Shown piece after piece: positions 25,524 to 32,490 of a stretch of DNA of 64,000 bases. The first letter of the stretch is position 1. Every line of letters starts with the position of its first letter. The stretch comes from Bacteroidota bacterium. Its GTDB lineage: Bacteria; Bacteroidota; Bacteroidia; Bacteroidales; Dysgonomonadaceae. Made by a program: the position numbers and the translations under genes. The stretch is from contig JAFADY010000019.1 of assembly GCA_023424395.1 (NCBI GenBank), positions 1 to 64,000 on the forward strand. Direction: 5' to 3'. The notes under the pieces were generated by a model that had not been told where the DNA came from, searched no databases, and saw only the letters and a list, made by a program, of their open reading frames with translations.

Positions 25524-25970
25524 ATGAGTTTATCGAATTTAAAACCCGCTGTTGGTTCCACCAAAGATCGCAAAAGAATAGGACGAGGAACAGGTTCCGG
25601 TAGAGGTGGCACTTCAACAAAAGGGCACAAAGGACAAAAATCGAGAGCAGGATATTCTAAAAAAGTAGGTTTCGAGGGAGGACAAATGCCTTTGCAGCGC
25701 CGACTTCCTAAATTTGGATTCAACCCGCTGAAAAGAACCGAATATAAAGCAATAAATTTAGAAACATTGCAAGCTTTGTCCGAAACACAAAAATTAGAAA
25801 AAATAAATCCGGATGTTTTAATTAACGCCGGCCTTGTTTCCCCAAAACATTTGGTCAAAATACTCGGAAGAGGCAAATTATCGGCAAAACTCGAAATTGA
25901 AGCTCATGCTTTTTCCAAATCAGCAGAAGAAGCAATTACAAATGCAGGTGGAACAGCCGTAAAAATCTAA
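25524..25970 (+). CDS. rplO: Ribosomal protein uL15
   Basis: 148 residues. The N-terminal Gly/Arg-rich part has KRIGRGTGSGRGGTSTKGHK, followed by FEGGQMPLQRRLPKFGF. It is a late 50S assembly protein and lies just ahead of secY as in most bacteria. Confidence 0.97.
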   Translation: MSLSNLKPAVGSTKDRKRIGRGTGSGRGGTSTKGHKGQKSRAGYSKKVGFEGGQMPLQRRLPKFGFNPLKRTEYKAINLETLQALSETQKLEKINPDVLINAGLVSPKHLVKILGRGKLSAKLEIEAHAFSKSAEEAITNAGGTAVKI

Positions 25971-25976
25971 AATATA

Positions 25977-27302
25977 ATGAGATTTATAGATACAATAAAA
26001 AATATTTGGAAGATAGAAGACCTTCGCAAGAGGATTCTGACAACCATATTATTTATAGCTATTTACAGGTTCGGTTCGTTCGTGGTGTTGCCGGGTGTAA
26101 ATCCCGCGATGCTCGAAGCGCTTCAATCCAACGCAAGTACCGGATTGTTGAGCTTACTCGATATGTTTTCGGGAGGCGCGTTCTCCAATGCATCTATTTT
26201 TGCGTTGGGTATTATGCCTTACATCTCTGCGTCTATTGTTATGCAGTTATTGGGTGTTGCCGTACCTGCATTTCAGAAAATGCAGCGTGAAGGCGAAAGC
26301 GGACGTACGAAAATGAACCAATACACGCGCTATCTTACGGTAGCGATCTTGTTGGTTCAAGGGCCTGCTTATATTTACGGAGCCTTAGGACAGGCCATTC
26401 CCGGTGGCTTTTGGGATTGGGTGTTGCCCGCAACGGTAATTCTGGCCGGTGGAAGTATGTTTGTCTTGTGGTTGGGTGAGAGAATTACCGACAAAGGGGT
26501 AGGAAATGGTATTTCTTTTATCATCCTCATCGGTATTATCGCTCGTTTGCCCCATGCACTGGTGGCAGAATTCGACCGCCTGATAAATGCGCCCGGAGGT
26601 TTGATATTGTTCTTGCTGGAAATGGTTTTCTTGCTATTGGTTATGGCAGCGGCAATTATGTTGGTACAAGGTACCAGAAAAGTTCCGGTGCAATATGCTA
26701 AAAGAATTGTTGGCAACAAACAATACGGAGGTGTTCGCCAATATATTCCGTTGAAAGTGAATGCCGCTAACGTGATGCCTATCATTTTTGCCCAAGCAAT
26801 CATGTTTATTCCCATCACATTGGCTCAGTTTACGGCGAGAGAAGGCGGTGGAGGCTTCTTTGCATCTTTAATGGATTATACCAGTTTTTGGTATAACTTT
26901 ATTTTTGCATTGCTCATTATTGCGTTTACTTATTTTTACACAGCTATCACGGTAAATCCCGTACAAATGTCGGAAGACCTCAAGCGGAACAACGGTTTTA
27001 TTCCCGGAGTCAAGCCCGGAAAAAGAACTGCGGAATATATCGATACAATTATGTCGAGAATTACGCTTCCGGGATCGATCTTTTTAGCAATTGTGGCCAT
27101 TTTACCCGCGTTTGCAGGTTTGATGGGAGTAAATTCGCAATTCGCTCAGTTCTTCGGAGGCACGTCTTTGCTCATTCTCGTAGGAGTTGTATTGGATACG
27201 CTTCAACAAATAGAAAGTCATTTGATGATGCGCCACTATGATGGATTCCTGAAATCGGGACAAAAGATCAAAGGTCGTACCGGTTCTATTGCGGCTTATT
27301 AG
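25977..27302 (+). CDS. secY: Protein translocase subunit SecY
   Basis: 441 residues with ten transmembrane helices expected for SecY. The cytoplasmic loop QREGESGRTKMNQYTRYLT and the segment NPVQMSEDLKRNNGFIPGVKPG are conserved. It forms the channel of the Sec translocon in the inner membrane. Starts 6 bp after rplO. Confidence 0.98.
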   Translation: MRFIDTIKNIWKIEDLRKRILTTILFIAIYRFGSFVVLPGVNPAMLEALQSNASTGLLSLLDMFSGGAFSNASIFALGIMPYISASIVMQLLGVAVPAFQKMQREGESGRTKMNQYTRYLTVAILLVQGPAYIYGALGQAIPGGFWDWVLPATVILAGGSMFVLWLGERITDKGVGNGISFIILIGIIARLPHALVAEFDRLINAPGGLILFLLEMVFLLLVMAAAIMLVQGTRKVPVQYAKRIVGNKQYGGVRQYIPLKVNAANVMPIIFAQAIMFIPITLAQFTAREGGGGFFASLMDYTSFWYNFIFALLIIAFTYFYTAITVNPVQMSEDLKRNNGFIPGVKPGKRTAEYIDTIMSRITLPGSIFLAIVAILPAFAGLMGVNSQFAQFFGGTSLLILVGVVLDTLQQIESHLMMRHYDGFLKSGQKIKGRTGSIAAY

Positions 27303-27324
27303 GATTTTTCTGAGAAATAAATGG

Positions 27325-28107
27325 ATGGGCAGCAAACCGATCATATTGAAAACCGATGAGGAAATCGAATTCATGCGCGAAGCAAACCGTTTGGTAGGAA
27401 TGACATTGGGGGAACTCTCCAAACACATAAAACCGGGCGTTACAACGCTTCAACTTGACAAGATTGCCGAAGAGTTTATCAGAGATCACGGAGCTATTCC
27501 CACCTTTTTAGGATACGGCGGTTTTCCTAATTCCATTTGTACTTCCGTTAACGAAAATGTGGTGCACGGCATACCCAATAATAAACCTTTGCAAGAAGGA
27601 GATGTCGTATCCATCGATTGTGGAACAAACAAGCGTGGATATTGCGGCGATTCGGCCTATACTTTTTGTGTAGGAGAGGTAAAAGACCAAGTGAAGAAAT
27701 TGCTTACCGTTACCAAAGAAGCGCTTTATAAAGGGATTGAGCAAGCACAAGAAGACAAAAGAGTAGGAGATATCGGCTCCTCCATTCAAACCTATTGCGA
27801 ATCGAAAGGATATTCGGTAGTTAGAGAATTGGTAGGACACGGAATTGGCAGAAACATGCACGAAGCTCCCGAAGTACCCAACTATGGAAGAAGAGGAACG
27901 GGGCCTTTATTAAAAAATGGCATGTGTATTGCAATAGAGCCTATGATAAATATGGGAAGTAAAAATGTGGTTTTCGAAAACGACGGTTGGACGGTACGTA
28001 CCAAAGACCGTAAACCTTCGGCGCATTTTGAACACACCATTGCTATCAGAAACGGTAAAGCCGATATATTATCGACGTTTGAATTTATTCAGGAAATTAA
28101 TAACTAA
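27325..28107 (+). CDS. map: Type I methionine aminopeptidase
   Basis: 260 residues from the ATG at 27325 (MGSKPIILKTDEEIEFMREA). A TTG at 27289 would overlap secY and adds an unconserved 12 residues. Metal ligands are visible: the two aspartates in SIDCGTNKRGYCGDSAYTF, histidine in GHGIGRNMHE, glutamate in AIEPMI and glutamate in FEHTIAI. It removes N-terminal methionine from new proteins. Confidence 0.96.
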   Translation: MGSKPIILKTDEEIEFMREANRLVGMTLGELSKHIKPGVTTLQLDKIAEEFIRDHGAIPTFLGYGGFPNSICTSVNENVVHGIPNNKPLQEGDVVSIDCGTNKRGYCGDSAYTFCVGEVKDQVKKLLTVTKEALYKGIEQAQEDKRVGDIGSSIQTYCESKGYSVVRELVGHGIGRNMHEAPEVPNYGRRGTGPLLKNGMCIAIEPMINMGSKNVVFENDGWTVRTKDRKPSAHFEHTIAIRNGKADILSTFEFIQEINN

Positions 28108-28124
28108 GCAGAAAGGAACAATTA

Positions 28125-28343
28125 ATGGCAAAACAAGCAGCAATAGAACAAGACGGAACAATTGTGGAGGCATTGTCTAATGCCATGTTCCGTGTAGAAT
28201 TGGAAAACGGGCACGAAATCACGGCGCACATTTCCGGTAAAATGCGTATGCATTATATCCGAATTTTACCCGGAGACAAGGTGCGTGTAGAAATGTCACC
28301 ATACGATCTTTCGAAAGGAAGAATTTCGTTCAGATACAAATAA
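28125..28343 (+). CDS. infA: Translation initiation factor IF-1
   Basis: 72 residues, the standard size, with IEQDGTIVEALSNAMFRVEL, HISGKMRMHYIRILPGDKV and SPYDLSKGRISFRYK. It binds the 30S A site during initiation. Confidence 0.98.
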   Translation: MAKQAAIEQDGTIVEALSNAMFRVELENGHEITAHISGKMRMHYIRILPGDKVRVEMSPYDLSKGRISFRYK

Positions 28344-28397
28344 CAAAAGACAATGGACAATTAGATGATTAGACTAATATACAAAGAGAAAACTAAA

Positions 28398-28439
28398 AGT
28401 CTGAAAGTCTAAAATCTAACGGTCTAAAAATCTAAAAAA
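28398..28439. repeat. AGTCTAAAA-type simple repeats before rpmJ
   Basis: Several units related to AGTCTAAAATCTAAC follow one another between infA and rpmJ and run up to the rpmJ start codon. No ORF. Confidence 0.55.
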
Positions 28440-28440
28440 T

Positions 28441-28557
28441 ATGAAAGTAAGAGCATCTTTAAAAAAACGTACGGCAGATTGTAAAATCGTAAGAAGAAAA
28501 GGCCGTTTATACGTTATCAATAAAAAAAATCCCAAGTTTAAACAACGTCAGGGATAA
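28441..28557 (+). CDS. rpmJ: Ribosomal protein bL36
   Basis: 38 residues, from MKVRASLKKRTADCKIV to NPKFKQRQG. Only one of the four zinc-binding residues of the classical form (the cysteine at 14) is kept, so this is the zinc-independent type usual in Bacteroidota. It is part of the 50S subunit. Confidence 0.97.
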   Translation: MKVRASLKKRTADCKIVRRKGRLYVINKKNPKFKQRQG

Positions 28558-28593
28558 TGTAATTAATTGTAATCAAAATAATTAAATAAATAT

Positions 28594-28974
28594 ATGGCTA
28601 TAAGAATTGTAGGTGTCGATCTGCCGCAAAATAAACGAGGCGAGGTAGCCTTAACTTATATTTATGGCATCGGACGCAGCGCTGCAAACAGCATTTTAAC
28701 TAAAGCTGAAGTTGATAAAAATATCAAAGTAAAAGATTGGACTGACGATCAGGCTGCACGTATTCGCGAAATTATCGGTAACGAATACAAAGTAGAAGGA
28801 GACCTTCGTTCCGAAGTTCAATTGAACATCAAACGATTGATGGACATCGGTTGCTACCGTGGCATCCGTCATCGTATCGGTTTACCCGTTCGCGGACAAA
28901 GTACCAAAAACAACGCCCGTACGCGTAAAGGAAGAAAGAAAACAGTTGCTAACAAGAAAAAAGCTACTAAATAA
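28594..28974 (+). CDS. rpsM: Ribosomal protein uS13
   Basis: 126 residues. AIRIVGVDLPQNKRGEVAL, YIYGIGRS and the C-terminal RHRIGLPVRGQSTKNNARTR are conserved. S13 forms bridges to the 50S subunit and contacts P-site tRNA. Confidence 0.98.
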   Translation: MAIRIVGVDLPQNKRGEVALTYIYGIGRSAANSILTKAEVDKNIKVKDWTDDQAARIREIIGNEYKVEGDLRSEVQLNIKRLMDIGCYRGIRHRIGLPVRGQSTKNNARTRKGRKKTVANKKKATK

Positions 28975-28987
28975 CAGGTAAAATAAT

Positions 28988-29377
28988 ATGGCAAAAAGAA
29001 CAGTTGCAGCAAAAAAGAGAAACGTAAAAGTAAGCGCGCTCGGACAAGCGCACATATCTTCGTCGTTCAATAACATCATCGTTTCGTTAACCAACGAAAA
29101 CGGAGAAGTGATCAGTTGGTCGTCTGCCGGAAAGATGGGTTTTAGAAGTTCTAAAAAGAACACGCCTTATGCAGCCCAAATGGTAGCGCAAGATTGTGCC
29201 AAAGTAGCTTACGATTTAGGCCTCCGTAAAGTGAAAGCTTACGTAAAAGGGCCGGGTAACGGAAGAGAATCGGCTATCAGAACCATCCACGGAGCAGGTA
29301 TCGAAGTAACGGAAATTGTTGACGTTACGCCCATTCCGCACAACGGATGCCGTCCGCCAAAAGCAAGAAGAGTTTAA
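28988..29377 (+). CDS. rpsK: Ribosomal protein uS11
   Basis: 129 residues; GHIS/SFNNIIVSLTNENGEV, GKMGFRSSKKNTPYAAQ and the terminal PIPHNGCRPPKARRV identify it. It lines the mRNA exit of the platform. Confidence 0.97.
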   Translation: MAKRTVAAKKRNVKVSALGQAHISSSFNNIIVSLTNENGEVISWSSAGKMGFRSSKKNTPYAAQMVAQDCAKVAYDLGLRKVKAYVKGPGNGRESAIRTIHGAGIEVTEIVDVTPIPHNGCRPPKARRV

Positions 29378-29390
29378 TCAATAATAATTT

Positions 29391-29465
29391 AAGTTTCAAA
29401 AAATTACAGAAACTTGAGCTGTGATTGATTACAACGATAACTTCTCTGTAATCGCGGCTGCACAG
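29391..29465 (+). promoter_or_regulatory. Structured intergenic RNA ahead of rpsD, possible S4 leader
   Basis: AAGTTTC (29391-29397) pairs with GAAACTT (29409-29415). Directly after, CTGTG (29419-29423) pairs with CACAG (29461-29465) and, inside it, GATTACA (29427-29433) with TGTAATC (29447-29453). The gap is 124 bp, far longer than most in the cluster. S4 is a known autoregulator in E. coli and B. subtilis; that this is its target here is inference. Confidence 0.45.
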
Positions 29466-29501
29466 TTTAGGCTTCAGTACTAAAAGTTTAATTTGTAAAA
29501 A

Positions 29502-30110
29502 ATGGCAAGATATACTGGTCCAAAAACAAAAATCGCCCGAAAATTCGGCGAACCCATTTTCGGTCCCGATAAAGTTCTTTCCAAAAAGAACTATCCTCCG
29601 GGACAGCACGGAAATTCACGCAGAAGAAAAACATCCGAATACGGTATTCAGTTACGCGAAAAGCAACGTGCAAAATACACCTACGGTGTGTTGGAAAAAC
29701 AATTCCGTTTAACTTTCGAGAAAGCAGCCCGTAGCCGCGGCATTACCGGCGAGGTGTTGCTTCAGTTACTCGAAGCGCGTTTAGATAATGTTGTGTTTCG
29801 TTTAGGAATTGCACCCACAAGAGCAGCCGCCCGTCAGTTGGTATCGCATCGTCATATCACGGTAAACGGACAAGTGGTTAACATTCCTTCATACAGCGTA
29901 AAAGCCGGCGAAATCATAGGCGTAAGAGAAAAATCGAAATCGTTGGAAGTCATCAGCAACGCGCTTACCGGCTTCAATCACAGCAAATATCCTTGGTTGG
30001 AATGGGATAGATCATCGCTCAGCGGAAAATTGTTACACATGCCCGAAAGAGCCGACATTCCCGAAAATATTAAAGAACAGTTGATCGTAGAGTTATATTC
30101 TAAACAATAA
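29502..30110 (+). CDS. rpsD: Ribosomal protein uS4
   Basis: 202 residues with the S4 RNA-binding domain (LEARLDNVVFRLGIAPTRAAARQ, VSHRHITVNG). The N-terminal region lacks the zinc cysteines of some homologues. S4 is a primary 16S rRNA binder. Confidence 0.98.
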   Translation: MARYTGPKTKIARKFGEPIFGPDKVLSKKNYPPGQHGNSRRRKTSEYGIQLREKQRAKYTYGVLEKQFRLTFEKAARSRGITGEVLLQLLEARLDNVVFRLGIAPTRAAARQLVSHRHITVNGQVVNIPSYSVKAGEIIGVREKSKSLEVISNALTGFNHSKYPWLEWDRSSLSGKLLHMPERADIPENIKEQLIVELYSKQ

Positions 30111-30114
30111 TTTC

Positions 30115-31116
30115 ATGGCAATATTAGCATTCCAAAAACCCGATAAAGTAATCATGATCCAGGAGAATGCGTTCTCCGGGAAGTTCGAATTTCGTCCGTT
30201 GGAACCCGGTTACGGCATTACCATTGGTAACGCCCTTCGCCGTATTTTGCTCTCTTCGTTGGAAGGGTTTGCAATTACATCGGTAAAGTTCGATTCTGTG
30301 GAACATGAATTTGCTGCAATTCCGGGTATCATTGAAGACGTAACGGCTATTATTCTCAACCTTAAAAAAGTAAGGTTTAAAAGAATAGTAGAAGAATTTG
30401 AAACAGAGAAAGTGAGTCTCAATATATCGGGAACGAATGTGTTTAAAGCCGGAGATATTGGTAAATTATTGACCGGTTTTGAGGTGCTGAATCCCGAACT
30501 CGAAATATGTCATTTGGAAAAGAAAGCAGAATTGCGTCTCGAACTTACCATCGGTAAAGGCCGCGGTTACGTGCCGGCCGAAGAGAACAGGGCAATGCTG
30601 CAAACCGAAGACGTACAAACCATAGCTGTGGATTCTATTTTTACGCCGATTAGAAACGTAAAATACGAGATCGAGAACTACCGTATCGAGCAAAAGACCG
30701 ACTACGAAAAATTGATCATCGAAATAAGTACCGACGGTTCTATTCAACCCAAAGAGGCGTTGAAAGAGGCTGCAAAAATCCTTATTCAGCACTTCGCTCT
30801 TTTCTCAGACGAGAACAAGATGATGATTGAAACAGCCAATGCCGAAAGCATTGAAGAGTTTGATGAAGAAGTATTGCACATGCGCCAGTTGTTGAAACGC
30901 AAACTTTCCGACCTGAACCTTTCTGTTCGCGCGCTTAATTGCTTGAAAGCGGCAGAAGTAGAAACGCTGGGTCAACTGGTTGAACACAACAAAAACGATC
31001 TGTTGAAATTCAGAAACTTCGGAAAAAAATCGCTTACCGAGTTGGATGAACTGCTTGATAATCTCAACTTATCTTTCGGTATGGATATTTCGAAATATAA
31101 ATTAGATAAAGACTAA
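30115..31116 (+). CDS. rpoA: RNA polymerase subunit alpha
   Basis: 333 residues. The N-terminal dimerisation domain has FRPLEPGYGITIGNALRRILLSS split by normal spacing and GKGRGYVPAEEN; the C-terminal domain carries LSVRALNCLKAAEVETLGQLV, which contacts UP elements and activators. Starts 4 bp after rpsD. Confidence 0.98.
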   Translation: MAILAFQKPDKVIMIQENAFSGKFEFRPLEPGYGITIGNALRRILLSSLEGFAITSVKFDSVEHEFAAIPGIIEDVTAIILNLKKVRFKRIVEEFETEKVSLNISGTNVFKAGDIGKLLTGFEVLNPELEICHLEKKAELRLELTIGKGRGYVPAEENRAMLQTEDVQTIAVDSIFTPIRNVKYEIENYRIEQKTDYEKLIIEISTDGSIQPKEALKEAAKILIQHFALFSDENKMMIETANAESIEEFDEEVLHMRQLLKRKLSDLNLSVRALNCLKAAEVETLGQLVEHNKNDLLKFRNFGKKSLTELDELLDNLNLSFGMDISKYKLDKD

Positions 31117-31121
31117 CAGTA

Positions 31122-31832
31122 ATGAGACATAATAAGAAATTTAATCATTTAGGACGTAAAACCGCGCACAGAGGTGCAATGCTTTCGAACATGGCAACCT
31201 CTCTCATTATGCACAAGCGTATTTTTACTACCGTTCCCAAAGCCAAGGAATTAAGAAAATTTGTTGAGCCCATCATCACAAAGTCGAAAGACGACAGCAC
31301 GAATTCGCGAAGAGTTGTTTTCAGCCAGTTGCAAAGCAAACAAGCGGTTACTGAACTCTTCCAGAACGTATCGCAAAAAGTGGCCGACCGTCCCGGAGGA
31401 TACACCCGCATTATTAAAACCGGATATCGTTTGGGCGACAACGCAGCCATGTGCTTTATTGAGTTGGTAGACTTTAACGAAAACATGCTGGGCGACGGCG
31501 GAGCTAAGAAAGCCAAAACACGCCGCTCACGCAGAAAAGCTACCGGCGCCGCTGCAACTGCTGCCGCAGGTGCAACTCAGGCAAAAGCCGACAAGAAAGG
31601 TGCTAAAAAAGCCGACGAAACTCCTAAAAAAGAGGAAGTAAAAGAAGCCAAAGTTGAGGAAGCCGAAAACACTCCGGTAGAAGAGGTGGAAACAACCGTA
31701 GCCGAAAAAGCTGCCGCTAAACAGGAAGTAAAAGAAGAAAAAAATACAGAAAGCATCGAAGCTCAGGCTGAAGAACATAATCCGGCAACCGATGCCGAAA
31801 AAGATGTTCCGAAACCCAGAGACAATGCTTAA
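31122..31832 (+). CDS. rplQ: Ribosomal protein bL17 with long charged C-terminal extension
   Basis: 236 residues; E. coli L17 has 127. Residues 1-123 are normal (HNKKFNHLGRKTAHRGAML, GGYTRIIKTGYRLGDNAAM). From about 126 on, a low-complexity Lys/Glu/Ala tail of about 110 residues follows, basic at first (AKKAKTRRSRRKATG) and acidic later. Last gene of the cluster; a strong terminator follows. Confidence 0.95.
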   Translation: MRHNKKFNHLGRKTAHRGAMLSNMATSLIMHKRIFTTVPKAKELRKFVEPIITKSKDDSTNSRRVVFSQLQSKQAVTELFQNVSQKVADRPGGYTRIIKTGYRLGDNAAMCFIELVDFNENMLGDGGAKKAKTRRSRRKATGAAATAAAGATQAKADKKGAKKADETPKKEEVKEAKVEEAENTPVEEVETTVAEKAAAKQEVKEEKNTESIEAQAEEHNPATDAEKDVPKPRDNA

Positions 31833-31940
31833 TACCGAAAACGTTGTGGGAACATTCTCAACAAGGTAAAGTACTAAAAGCTTTATCGATGGTGTTAACT
31901 ACAACGAAGCTGTGATTTTTAAAATGTTAAACATTAAGGG

Positions 31941-31972
31941 AAAGCGCCGCGAGTGATTCGTAGCGCTTTTTT
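31941..31972 (+). terminator. Rho-independent terminator after rplQ
   Basis: AAAGCGC (31941-31947) pairs with GCGCTTT (31963-31969), with an inner CGA-TTCG part, and the stem runs into a T-rich stretch. Confidence 0.85.
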
Positions 31973-31982
31973 GTTTTTTGTA

Positions 31983-32090
31983 TAACATCGGTGGGAGCTT
32001 TCCGCAGGGCTCTCTGATTAGTTTTAATTATTTTTGGCCAAGCACAAGATGTGCGAAGTCTGCGAAGCGGAACACCTCTTGAGCGTGTTA
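31983..32090. repeat. Nested imperfect dyad 1
   Basis: Outer arms TAACA (31983-31987) and TGTTA (32086-32090), spacers of 12 and 13 nt, then inner arms TTCCGC (32100-less: 31983+17 to 32005) and GCGGAA (32067-32072). The symmetrical R-spacer-L layout recalls integron attC sites, but the consensus RYYYAAC/GTTRRRY is not met. Confidence 0.4.
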
Positions 32091-32101
32091 CAGGCTGGCT
32101 T

Positions 32102-32230
32102 TTATTTGGTTTTATAGTTTTCCATCAAATTGATTAAACATTCTTTCATTTGTTTGTGAAATGTTGTGGCTTTTTCTGTGTCCATTAAATTTGGATGTGC
32201 CGATTGATTTCGATAGTTGTGTTGTGTTAT
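32102..32230 (-). pseudogene. 3' remnant of an unrecognised gene with a RNxxAHP motif
   Basis: On the minus strand a frame without start codon reads HNYRNQSAHPNLMDTEKATT, then a helical, charged end closing in MENYKTK and a stop at 32102. The upstream in-frame stop is at 32231. RNxSAHP resembles motifs of HEPN-like helical proteins, which is only a hint. Composition looks like true protein rather than chance translation. Flanked on both sides by imperfect dyads. Confidence 0.4.
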
Positions 32231-32290
32231 TCATATTATATAATTATATTTGTAAACAAAAAGCAAAGATTTTAACATATTAAAAAAGCG

Positions 32291-32449
32291 CATAACAATT
32301 TCACGCATAAGCTATTTGTTTGCTCGCACGAGAATCGTTTTCTAATTCTTAAACCAAATGCAGTTTCAGTAACTTCACCCGTGGTTGGCGATGCGTTTAT
32401 AGGCTAATGCGGGTTCGTTCTCTCTGCTTGCGTGTAACTCGTGCGTTAT
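32291..32449. repeat. Nested imperfect dyad 2
   Basis: ATAAC (32292-32296) is complementary to GTTAT (32445-32449). Inside, CACGC and AGC (32302-32312) match GCTTGCGTG (32426-32434) with small bulges. No ORF of note lies within. The remaining sequence to 32490 holds nothing that I recognise. Confidence 0.4.
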
Positions 32450-32490
32450 AAGTAAACCTTATTTTTGTGGCAGCCTTTTAAAATTCTGAT

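Noticed and set aside
27289..27324. TTG start for map overlapping secY
   Set aside because: Adds twelve unconserved residues; the ATG at 27325 fits the family.
31983..32449. A true integron with attC sites
   Set aside because: The two dyads lack the RYYYAAC/GTTRRRY consensus and no integrase gene is present in the window, so only a cassette-like resemblance is reported.
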